Source: an uncultured bacterium
Lineage (GTDB): Bacteria; Bacillota; Clostridia; Oscillospirales; Oscillospiraceae
Length of the DNA: 15,047 bases
Reading direction: 5' to 3'
Assembly (NCBI GenBank): GCA_905215665.1
Contig: CAJMQR010000017.1
Span: 1 to 15,047, forward strand
Below, one piece after another: positions 1-5,596 of this stretch. Below the pieces are notes generated by a model that was not told the origin of the DNA, did not search any database, and saw nothing but the letters and a program-made list of their open reading frames with translations. Both the position numbers and the translations under genes were made by a program. Each line of letters opens with the position of its first letter. The stretch's first letter is position 1.

Positions 1-14
1 CATTTGCGGGTATT

Positions 15-43
15 ATTATAGCGGCAGGCAGCCCGTTTGTCAA
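15..43 (-). promoter_or_regulatory. Consensus sigma-A promoter firing leftward out of the window
   Basis: On the minus strand, TTGACA (38-43) and TATAAT (15-20) are separated by exactly 17 bp, so both hexamers are perfect matches. Transcription would start near position 8 and leave the window at once, so the gene it drives cannot be seen. It lies just downstream of the stop codon of the LTA-synthase-like gene on the same strand. Promoters this close to consensus often drive stable RNA or abundant proteins in Firmicutes, but that use here is inference. Confidence 0.75.
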
Positions 44-62
44 GGGATAAGTTGTGTTTTTT

Positions 63-2069
63 CTATTCGTCCGGGGGAAGATTGTCTCCGAAGAGGACGC
101 GCCAGTAATCGCTGTCCAGCACCCACGCGGAAACCGTGAATTTATTGCTCACGACGCCGTTGATCCGGTCGATCTCCTCTTCGGGCAGCTCCGTACCGTC
201 AAAGGAGGTATACTCCTCAGTGGGGGCGTAGTAACACCCGCGCTCCGTCAGCCAGCTATGGTCGCTGAACACGATCAGCGGCTCTGCGTCCGAAAAGACG
301 TCCTGCCCCATGTAAAGCCGGGAGTCAAATTCCAGTCCGAACAGATTCGACAGCGTGGGAAGCAGATCCAGCGAGGAGCAGGGGCGCTCGACCGTCTCCG
401 GCTGCATCCCCTTTTTGTAGATGATGCAGGCGTTGCGGTACATCTCAAAGCGTTCGTCCAGTTCGTGGCCGGCCAGCTCGCTCTGCTGCTCCAGCGTCAG
501 GCCGTAGGGGTAGTGATCGGCCGTGAGGGCGATGACGGTGTTCTCCGCCACGCCTGCCTCCTCCAGACGCTCCAGCAGCAGTTCCAGCGCCCGGTCCAGC
601 TCGATGTTGCAGGCAAGGTAGGCCCGCGCGGCGTCGCTGTACGGGAGATCCTCCACCAGCTCGCGGTTCTTGGCGGCCATCATATTGCCGTAGAAATTGT
701 ACTCCAGATGTCCGGAAACGGTCATATAGTAGGCGTGGAAGGGTTCTTTTCCCATATAGTCGGCCGTGGACAGGTCGATCATCTCAACGTCGGACTCCGG
801 CCACGTCGCCTTGACGTCCAGGCCGTTGCCCAGTCCCTTATAGATATAGCCGAGATTCGGATGCGACTCGTTACGGTCGTAGAAGGTATAGGTGTGGTCG
901 TGGTAGGCGTAGGCGGAGTAGCCCAGCTTCTTGAGCTGCTGGGCCATCGTCAGCGGCATGGCCTTCGTGGAGGTGCGGCTGAAGCTCCAGACGCCGTTTT
1001 TGGGGATGGTTCCCGTCATGGCGACGTATTCGCCGTCCGATGTGGACACACCCCAGACGGGCGTATAGAAATTCGTAAAATGGAAGCCCTCGGTGGTGAG
1101 CTGATAGAGCGTCGGCGTCAGCTCCGGGTCCACCGCCAGATAGGAAAAGCCCTCGGCCGTGATCAGGATGAGATTGCAGCCCCGGAACATCCCGGTCTTT
1201 TCGTTCTTCGCGGTGGGCGTCTGCGCGGAAAAATACTCATGCAATTGCCGGATCGTGTCGTCCGTCTCGCCTGCGATCAGACTGTCGAAGTCGATCTGCA
1301 GCACATTGGGGCTGGTGTCGATGGGCGGCTCCGTCGGCTCGGTCTGCAAAACCGTTTCCCCGGAGGACTCGGGCGGTTCGGTGGCTTGCGTGGAAGGCTC
1401 CGGCGTCTCCGGAATCAGGACGCCGCCGTGAAAACCGAAAATCAGCCGGTGGAGATCCAGCCGGAAGGCCGGCAGCAGACCCATGCGCGGCACGGCCGAG
1501 GAAAGATCGTTGGTGTTATGATACAGATCATAGGCGGACAGCGGTGCCGTGCCGAAGGCCGGCAGCAGGGCGGCGATGCCGAAATGCAGCGCAAACGCCA
1601 ACGCGAGCGCCGCGAGAAGCAGATACCAGCGTTTCGGACGGCTGAAACGGAAAAAGCGGCCGAATACCGTCAGGCACAGAGGCGGCAGCAGCAGAATCAG
1701 CAGCGGCAGCCAGCTCTCCGCCATGGCGTGCAACGCGACGTTCCAAAACTCGAGCACCTGTCCGCCGTTTCCCATGGAATAAGCGGAATAGAAGCAGCCG
1801 AAAATTCGGAAATACACGAGCTGCGAAGCATAAAACAGGAAGAAAAACCAGGAAAGAATCAGCTCCAGTGCCCGGTTTACCTTCGGGGAAAACAGCCGGC
1901 ACAGGAAAAACATTCCGAACGCAGGCACAAGGGCAAACAGGCAGGCAAGCGGCAGGCCGCTCTGCCAGAAGCTCCGCGCCGTGGCCGCGCGCAGCACGGT
2001 CTCGTTCAGGCAGAAGCTGAAATAAAAAAACGGCAGCAGCCATAAGCCGGACAGTTTGGCTTTTTTCAT
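63..2069 (-). CDS. LTA synthase family protein (membrane-anchored sulfatase-fold transferase)
   Basis: A 668-residue membrane protein of the LtaS/phosphoglycerol transferase family, whose members act outside the cell on polyglycerolphosphate polymers or other phosphate-ester substrates. Residues 1-170 hold about five hydrophobic segments. A Pro/Glu/Thr-rich linker (about 218-255) leads to the extracellular catalytic domain (about 295-610). Expected metal ligands are visible: E306 in ITAEGF and D518-H519 in TADHYPYG. The nucleophile would be T343 in VSTSDGEY, matching the TSD-E motif of LtaS. The start is set at MKKAKL because GGAGG lies 8 bases upstream; the 28 residues of open frame before it look non-coding. 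Length fits the family. It lies 119 bp downstream of the small CCKC protein gene on the same strand, with a hairpin between. Whether it makes lipoteichoic acid or modifies another glycan is not shown by sequence alone. Confidence 0.88.
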   Translation of the reverse strand: MKKAKLSGLWLLPFFYFSFCLNETVLRAATARSFWQSGLPLACLFALVPAFGMFFLCRLFSPKVNRALELILSWFFFLFYASQLVYFRIFGCFYSAYSMGNGGQVLEFWNVALHAMAESWLPLLILLLPPLCLTVFGRFFRFSRPKRWYLLLAALALAFALHFGIAALLPAFGTAPLSAYDLYHNTNDLSSAVPRMGLLPAFRLDLHRLIFGFHGGVLIPETPEPSTQATEPPESSGETVLQTEPTEPPIDTSPNVLQIDFDSLIAGETDDTIRQLHEYFSAQTPTAKNEKTGMFRGCNLILITAEGFSYLAVDPELTPTLYQLTTEGFHFTNFYTPVWGVSTSDGEYVAMTGTIPKNGVWSFSRTSTKAMPLTMAQQLKKLGYSAYAYHDHTYTFYDRNESHPNLGYIYKGLGNGLDVKATWPESDVEMIDLSTADYMGKEPFHAYYMTVSGHLEYNFYGNMMAAKNRELVEDLPYSDAARAYLACNIELDRALELLLERLEEAGVAENTVIALTADHYPYGLTLEQQSELAGHELDERFEMYRNACIIYKKGMQPETVERPCSSLDLLPTLSNLFGLEFDSRLYMGQDVFSDAEPLIVFSDHSWLTERGCYYAPTEEYTSFDGTELPEEEIDRINGVVSNKFTVSAWVLDSDYWRVLFGDNLPPDE

Positions 2070-2145
2070 GGGACGGTCCTCCGATCTGTGTCTTTTCCCG
2101 GGCGCTGTGTTTTGCACCGGCCCGGGGCACGGCGGCCATGGAAAG

Positions 2146-2176
2146 GGCGGCACTCCGCCGGAAGCGGAATGCCGCC
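2146..2176 (-). terminator. Hairpin between the small membrane protein gene and the LTA synthase gene
   Basis: Inverted repeat ggcggca (2146-2152) / tgccgcc (2170-2176), with an inner stem tccgc/gcgga after one mismatch and a short CGGAA loop. On the minus strand it is followed only by CCTTTCC, a weak U-tract, so termination after the small gene may be partial and allow read-through into the LTA-synthase-like gene. Confidence 0.4.
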
Positions 2177-2188
2177 ATGCTTGTCTTT

Positions 2189-2353
2189 TCAGGCCTCGAT
2201 ATCCGCGAAGTCTTCCTGTTCCTTATTGCACTTGCAGCACGGCAGGTACTTCTTCAGATCATCCCAGAAATGGATCACCGCAACAGCCGCCGCGGCAAGC
2301 ACAACCACGCCGCCCACGATCGCAAGGACCATTTTCAGAGTGCTGTTCTTCAT
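2189..2353 (-). CDS. Small single-pass membrane protein with a CCKC motif (54 aa)
   Basis: A 54-residue protein. Residues 8-27 are a hydrophobic Val/Ala-rich membrane segment, followed by HFWDDLKKYLPCCKCN and an acidic end (EQEDFADIEA). The three cysteines at 39, 40 and 42 just after the membrane segment could bind metal, form disulfides or be acylated; none of this can be decided here. Support for a real gene is strong: a near-ideal ribosome binding site (TAAGGAGGTATATCAAATG) and a promoter about 45 bases upstream. The positive residues after the helix and the acidic tail suggest a cytoplasmic C-terminus, but orientation is uncertain. I do not recognise a family. It lies upstream of the LTA-synthase-like gene on the same strand and may share some transcription with it. 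Confidence 0.75.
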   Translation of the reverse strand: MKNSTLKMVLAIVGGVVVLAAAAVAVIHFWDDLKKYLPCCKCNKEQEDFADIEA

Positions 2354-2391
2354 TTGATATACCTCCTTATCCTATGATATTCTGTTTTTAT

Positions 2392-2419
2392 AGTATACCT
2401 CTTTTTTCAAATTACGCAA
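2392..2419 (-). promoter_or_regulatory. Promoter of the small membrane protein gene
   Basis: On the minus strand, TTGCGT (2414-2419), a 16-bp spacer and TATACT (2392-2397), giving a leader of about 30 bases before the ATG. The -35 element lies inside the inverted repeat at 2413-2433. Confidence 0.6.
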
Positions 2420-2440
2420 GACTTTTTTGCGTATTTTTTT
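2413..2440 (+). terminator. AT-rich hairpin with T7 on the plus strand
   Basis: Inverted repeat tacgcaa (2413-2419) / ttgcgta (2427-2433), followed on the plus strand by seven T (2434-2440). The T-tract points the wrong way for the flanking minus-strand genes. Read on the minus strand, the hairpin after the nitroreductase stop is followed only by AATTTG. It may stop stray plus-strand transcription or act as a weak two-way terminator. Confidence 0.4.
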
Positions 2441-2961
2441 CACACCCGGACGACATAATCCGATTTTCTGGGGGACGCGGGCTTCTCCGGGCCGTCGGCA
2501 TAGCCGAGCAGGCAGTGGCCGACGCCGATATACTCTCCGGTCACGCCCCACTTGCGCAGCAGGGCTCTGCCCTCCTCGCTGTCAAAGACCTCCCTCGCCC
2601 GGTGAATCCAGCAGGATGCCACGCCGAGGCTGTGCGCCGCGTTCATGAGGTTGCCCATTACAAGGGAGCCATCCTCCACGGCGGTATTCACCTCGGGGTC
2701 GGCCAGCACCACCAGAACGGTCGGCGCGCCGTAGAAGGGCCTGCCGTCGGGATTCCCGAGCACGGCGGCGTTCAAGCGCTCCACCGCCGCGATGTCCTCC
2801 GGCTTCTGCAAAACAAGGATTTTCGCGGCCTGCCGGTTTTTCCCGCTGGGCGCGTAGGTGCCGGCCAGCAGGATCTCCTGCAGCGCCGCCTCGTCCACCT
2901 GCTTCGGCAGATACTTTTTGCAGCTTCTGCGCTCGACCAGACATTGAATGACTTCGTTCAT
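2440..2961 (-). CDS. Nitroreductase family flavoprotein
   Basis: A 173-residue protein of the FMN-dependent nitroreductase superfamily, which transfers electrons from NAD(P)H to nitro-aromatics, quinones or related acceptors. Family marks are VIQCLVERRSCKKY at residues 4-17 (the RRS phosphate contact), the APSGKNRQ FMN-binding segment at about 37-44, and VGHCLLGYADG near the C-terminus. At 173 aa it is a short member. The start at MNEVIQ is set by AAAGGAGG eight bases before the ATG; an in-frame ATG further upstream lies within birA and lacks such a site. The Shine-Dalgarno sequence directly abuts the birA stop codon and the gap between the genes is 13 bp, so the two are almost certainly co-transcribed. 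Substrate unknown. Confidence 0.88.
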   Translation of the reverse strand: MNEVIQCLVERRSCKKYLPKQVDEAALQEILLAGTYAPSGKNRQAAKILVLQKPEDIAAVERLNAAVLGNPDGRPFYGAPTVLVVLADPEVNTAVEDGSLVMGNLMNAAHSLGVASCWIHRAREVFDSEEGRALLRKWGVTGEYIGVGHCLLGYADGPEKPASPRKSDYVVRV

Positions 2962-2974
2962 CGTATTACCTCCT

Positions 2975-3943
2975 TTATTGATATCCATAGATTCCACGGA
3001 CGGAGACCTCGCCGGAGTTCACCGTTCCGGTGCTTCCGTCCTCATAACGGACCACAAGGCCGCCCTCCCCGTCCACGTCCAGCGCCAGCGCGCTCCGGCG
3101 CTCCGCGCCGCGCACGAGAAGGACCTGCTTTCCGACCGTGATGCAGGCGCGGCGGTATTCCTGCATCCATGCCGCCCTGTCTCCCAGCAGCGCGGCGGAC
3201 ATCTCCTGCAGGCGGCGGATCAGCGCCAGCGCCATGGCGTTCGGGTCGATCTCCCGCCCCGTGGTTAAGGCCAGAGACGTCGCCATCGGCCGCACCTCCT
3301 CGGGTAGATCGGACAGGCGCGTGTTGCAGTTGACGCCGATGCCGACAACGGCGTATTCCAGCCGACCGGTATCCGCCTCGCAGGAAAGCTCCGTCAGGAT
3401 GCCGCAGAGCTTTTTCTTCTGCCACAGCAGGTCATTCATCCACTTGATGTCCGGCTCCAGACCGCAGCAGTCCGCGATCGCGCGGCGCACCGCCACTGCG
3501 GCCATTGCCGTCAGGTGCAGCAGGCTCCGCACCTCCGCCTCGGGGCGCAGCAGCACCGACAGGTAGACTCCGCCGGGCGGTGAGGCGAAGCGCCTGCCCA
3601 GACGGCCGCGGCCGCCGGTCTGCCGCTCGGTGACGACGACCGTACCGTGCGGCGCGCCCTGCGCTCCGAGCTGCTTGGCCACATTGTTGGTGGAATCCAC
3701 CTGCTCCGGCACGATAACGTTCCACGGCGCGGCGCGCTCCCGCAGCAGCGGGGGATTCAGCCGGCCGGAACGCCGCAGGCAGTAGCCGCGGTTCGGAACG
3801 GAGTCGATATGGCAGCCCTCGCCGCGCAGAGCCTTGACCGCCTTCCAGACGGCGGCGCGGGAGACGCCGAGCTTCCTGCTGATCTCCTCGCCGGAAATGT
3901 ATTCGTCCTCCCGCAGAAGCGCCAGAACATCGCCTTTGCTCAT
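2975..3943 (-). CDS. birA: Bifunctional biotin protein ligase / biotin operon repressor
   Basis: A 322-residue class II BirA. It makes biotinyl-5'-AMP and transfers biotin to a lysine on biotin carboxyl carrier proteins; the N-terminal domain lets it repress biotin genes. Residues 3-58 are a winged-helix domain with the helix-turn-helix ISGEEISRKLGVSRAAVWKA. The ligase core shows STN (84-86), the biotin/ATP loop GGRGRLGR (110-117), KWMNDLL (167-173) with catalytic K167, and GIGVNCN (201-207). A C-terminal SH3-like domain covers about 265-318. KWMND replaces the usual KWPND, a mild change. The start has GGAGG eight bases upstream. It is divergent from bioY; the region between carries TTGTAAAC repeats likely to be BirA boxes, so autoregulation together with control of biotin uptake is expected. 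The nitroreductase gene follows in the same operon. Confidence 0.95.
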   Translation of the reverse strand: MSKGDVLALLREDEYISGEEISRKLGVSRAAVWKAVKALRGEGCHIDSVPNRGYCLRRSGRLNPPLLRERAAPWNVIVPEQVDSTNNVAKQLGAQGAPHGTVVVTERQTGGRGRLGRRFASPPGGVYLSVLLRPEAEVRSLLHLTAMAAVAVRRAIADCCGLEPDIKWMNDLLWQKKKLCGILTELSCEADTGRLEYAVVGIGVNCNTRLSDLPEEVRPMATSLALTTGREIDPNAMALALIRRLQEMSAALLGDRAAWMQEYRRACITVGKQVLLVRGAERRSALALDVDGEGGLVVRYEDGSTGTVNSGEVSVRGIYGYQ

Positions 3944-3965
3944 TCAAACTTCCTCCGGATTTCTC

Positions 3966-3994
3966 TTGCTTTTTTTATGGAAATGCGCTATACT
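3966..3994 (+). promoter_or_regulatory. bioY promoter
   Basis: TTGCTT (3966-3971), a 17-bp spacer and TATACT (3989-3994) on the plus strand. Transcription would begin near 4001, inside the first TTGTAAAC repeat (3997-4005), the expected place for a repressor to block initiation. The 5' leader would be about 105 bases and holds the other three repeats. Confidence 0.65.
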
Positions 3995-3995
3995 G

Positions 3996-4024
3996 ATTGT
4001 AAACTGTTTTTCCGAAAATGTAAA
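3996..4024 (-). promoter_or_regulatory. birA promoter, proximal candidate
   Basis: On the minus strand, TTTACA (4019-4024), a 17-bp spacer and TACAAT (3996-4001), each five of six to consensus. Both hexamers fall inside two of the TTGTAAAC repeats read in reverse, so repressor binding would cover them. The leader to the birA ATG would be about 45 bases. Confidence 0.55.
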
Positions 4025-4053
4025 CCGTGTTTTTCGGGAAACAGCCGTTTTTT
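4004..4053 (+). terminator. Possible attenuator hairpin in the bioY leader
   Basis: An imperfect stem pairs 4004-4018 (ctgtttttccgaaaa) with 4031-4044 (ttttcgggaaacag), with one bulge and one G-U pair. The 12-base loop holds the second TTGTAAAC-like repeat, and CCG then six T follow at 4048-4053. Only five of about fourteen pairs are G-C, so it is weak as a terminator. It may simply reflect AT-rich operator DNA. Confidence 0.3.
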
Positions 4054-4059
4054 GCGTCA

Positions 4060-4087
4060 ATTGTAAACCCAATATTTTAATTGTAAA
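4060..4087 (-). promoter_or_regulatory. birA promoter, distal candidate
   Basis: On the minus strand, TTTACA (4082-4087), a 16-bp spacer and TACAAT (4060-4065). It is built from the second pair of TTGTAAACC repeats in the same way as the proximal candidate. It could be a second promoter or an accidental result of the repeat spacing. Confidence 0.35.
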
Positions 4088-4105
4088 CCAAGGAGGACAA
4101 TCCAC

Positions 4106-4648
4106 ATGACAAACACTTCCCTTCGCATACGGAAGCTGCTGCTGACCGCGCTGTTCGCGGCGCTGACCGCGCTGGGCGCCTTTCTGCGCGTCCCGGTTCC
4201 CGTTCTGCACAGTTCTTTTACCCTTCAGGTTTTTTTCACCTGCATGGCCGGGCTGCTGCTCGGGCCGTGGTGCGGCGCGGCGTCGCAGGGCGTCTATGTG
4301 CTGCTGGGTCTGGTAGGCGTGCCGATCTTCACCGAGGGCGGCGGATTGACGTATCTGGCCAAGCCGACCTTCGGCTTTCTGCTGGGTCTGATCCCCATGG
4401 CTCTGGTCATCGGCCTGCTGACCCGGCGGGAGAAGTGCGGCTTCTGGCGGATGGTGCTGGCCTGCATTGCGGGTCTTGCGGTACTGTACGCCGTGGGACT
4501 GCCCTACATGTATTTCGCGCTGAACGGCGCGTGGTCCGTGGGCAAGACGCTGGTTTCCGGCTGTGCTGTCTTTCTTCCCTTTGACGCGCTGAAGATCGCG
4601 CTGGCCTGCCTGCTGGGCGGACGTCTGCAGCGCATCCTGCGCCGGTAA
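4106..4648 (+). CDS. bioY: Biotin transporter BioY (ECF transporter S component)
   Basis: A 180-residue integral membrane protein, the biotin-binding subunit of an energy-coupling-factor transporter. It has about six hydrophobic segments over its whole length. BioY hallmarks are GLVGVPIFTEGGG (68-80), the PTFGFLLG motif (87-94) and the DALK (DxxK) motif at 160-163 in the last helical region. The start has AAGGAGG with nine bases to the ATG. No EcfA or EcfT genes are in the window, so it presumably uses a shared energising module encoded elsewhere (a group II ECF arrangement) or works alone. No biotin synthesis gene is next to it, so the local picture is uptake plus attachment. Control by BirA is expected from the upstream repeats. 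Confidence 0.95.
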   Translation: MTNTSLRIRKLLLTALFAALTALGAFLRVPVPVLHSSFTLQVFFTCMAGLLLGPWCGAASQGVYVLLGLVGVPIFTEGGGLTYLAKPTFGFLLGLIPMALVIGLLTRREKCGFWRMVLACIAGLAVLYAVGLPYMYFALNGAWSVGKTLVSGCAVFLPFDALKIALACLLGGRLQRILRR

Positions 4649-4655
4649 AAACAGG

Positions 4656-4684
4656 TGGATTTTCCCGCCTCCTTATGCTATACT
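4656..4684 (+). promoter_or_regulatory. Extended -10 promoter for the zinc-ribbon protein gene
   Basis: TGC-TATACT (4676-4684) is an extended -10 element. The -35 region (TGGATT, 4656-4661, 17-bp spacer) is poor. The gene would have a leader of about 60 bases and be independent of bioY, though no clear terminator separates them. Confidence 0.45.
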
Positions 4685-4749
4685 GATACCGGCGGTGAGA
4701 AGCGGACGCTTCATCGGCGTGCTTCCATCATACAGAGGGGGAATCGCAG

Positions 4750-5343
4750 ATGCAGGGACTTTGGATTTTTCTGGGTGCTCTGGCAGGCGTCCTGTTGATC
4801 GCGGGAGGCGCCTTCCTTGTGATCCGCAGGCAGATCCGGCGGTTTGCAAGGAGAAACTTCGGCGCGCCGGATCTCTCCGGACTGATCCAGGCGGCGCAGA
4901 CCGGGGATGACGAAAGCCCGCGGTCGCTCTCCGGCGGAGACAGCATTTTCCTGCCGCGCATCCTCCGTGATTTTCCGGATTTCAATCTCTCGCAAGCAAA
5001 AAGCCTCGTCCGGGTGGAGCTGGCCAGGCGCCTGTCCGACCGGCCGGAGCTGAAGATCCATAACATCATCCTGCACGATTACCAGCGCGCGGCGAACGAA
5101 AAGACCATCGTCTTTCAGGCGGCGCTGCAATACCGTCAGGAGGGCAGGCTCGTGCAGAAGCGCTTCTGCCTGCACTACGCCTATCTGCTGCCGAGGGACC
5201 GCGGCGCGACGGTTGCGGGAAGCTGCCCGCACTGCGGCGCGCCCTTCACCAGCGCCGCCCAGACCAACTGCCCCTATTGCGGCTCTCTGGTCGCCAACGT
5301 GCTGGGCAATACATGGGAATTTACGGATCTTTATGAAAAATAA
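4750..5343 (+). CDS. Membrane-anchored protein with Tim44-like middle domain and C-terminal zinc ribbon
   Basis: A 197-residue protein. Residues 4-25 form one N-terminal membrane segment, followed by a basic stretch (RRQIRRFARR) that puts the rest in the cytoplasm. The middle region (about 65-148) begins IFLPRILRDFPDFN, which resembles the start of Tim44-like domains in small clostridial membrane proteins; this assignment is by memory and uncertain. The C-terminus has two CxxC pairs, C159/C162 and C174/C177 (CPHCGAP and CPYCGS), a clear zinc ribbon. AGAGGGGG precedes the ATG. Function is unknown; the layout suggests a membrane-tethered binding protein rather than an enzyme. It is the last gene of the plus-strand run and is followed by a very strong hairpin. 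Confidence 0.8.
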   Translation: MQGLWIFLGALAGVLLIAGGAFLVIRRQIRRFARRNFGAPDLSGLIQAAQTGDDESPRSLSGGDSIFLPRILRDFPDFNLSQAKSLVRVELARRLSDRPELKIHNIILHDYQRAANEKTIVFQAALQYRQEGRLVQKRFCLHYAYLLPRDRGATVAGSCPHCGAPFTSAAQTNCPYCGSLVANVLGNTWEFTDLYEK

Positions 5344-5352
5344 TGCCTGCGC

Positions 5353-5395
5353 AAAGCGCTGGGGCGCCTCTTATGCAGAGGCGTCCCAGCGCTTT
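5353..5395 (+). terminator. Strong 19-bp hairpin after the zinc-ribbon protein gene
   Basis: Left arm 5353-5371 (aaagcgctggggcgcctct) and right arm 5377-5395 pair over 19 positions with one G-U, around the loop TATGC. It starts 10 bases after the stop codon. The tail is CATATTGC rather than a T-run, so it is a strong RNA end structure but not a classic intrinsic terminator. Confidence 0.6.
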
Positions 5396-5428
5396 CATAT
5401 TGCTTGCGTGTTCTGGTATTAATACTTT

Positions 5429-5462
5429 TTTCCGATAAAAAGTAGGCACTTTTTATCGGAAA
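5429..5462. repeat. 15-bp perfect inverted repeat in the convergent gap
   Basis: tttccgataaaaagt (5429-5443) and actttttatcggaaa (5448-5462) pair perfectly around the loop AGGC. It lies between two convergent genes. A T-run precedes it on the plus strand, but no T-run follows it in either direction. Confidence 0.6.
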
Positions 5463-5488
5463 GGCGCCGCTGAAAGCGCAGAAGCCGT

Positions 5489-5560
5489 CTCATGCAGTTC
5501 TTGACGCACCTTCGGTGCTATAAAAAGCTTTCAAAGCTTTTTATCAAGAACCAGTATGAG
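5489..5560. repeat. Branched palindromic structure in the convergent gap
   Basis: Nested pairing: ctcat (5489-5493) with atgag (5556-5560), gttcttga (5497-5504) with tcaagaac (5544-5551), and inside these two hairpins, gcacc/ggtgc (5506-5518) and ataaaaagctt/aagctttttat (about 5520-5543). The predicted fold is a three-way junction. It may be part of a dispersed repeat family, end the minus-strand transporter mRNA, or both. Confidence 0.55.
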
Positions 5561-5596
5561 GAGGATCAGCGCGCGCCGGCCGCCTTTCAGAAAGGG

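Larger units (their letters stand above)
3997..4089 (+). promoter_or_regulatory. Four direct BirA-box-like half-sites between birA and bioY
   Basis: TTGTAAACT at 3997-4005, ATGTAAACC at 4018-4026, TTGTAAACC at 4061-4069 and TTGTAAACC at 4081-4089, all in the same orientation. The start-to-start distances are 21 bp and 20 bp within the pairs. TTGTAAACC is the known half-site of BirA operators in many bacteria, and the position between divergent birA and bioY supports biotin control. Known operators are inverted repeats with a 14-15 bp gap. No matching inverted half-site (GGTTTACAA) is visible on the plus strand here. Confidence 0.65.

Noticed and set aside
54..2045. A 663-codon plus-strand open frame opposite the LTA-synthase-like gene
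   Set aside because: Its product is Arg/Gln/Gly-rich with no domain or membrane pattern and no ribosome site at the start, while the minus-strand frame has catalytic motifs and five membrane segments. It is a GC-composition shadow.
3944..4105. A riboswitch upstream of bioY
   Set aside because: No conserved aptamer core is recognisable, and biotin genes are normally controlled by BirA; the protein-binding repeats explain the region better.
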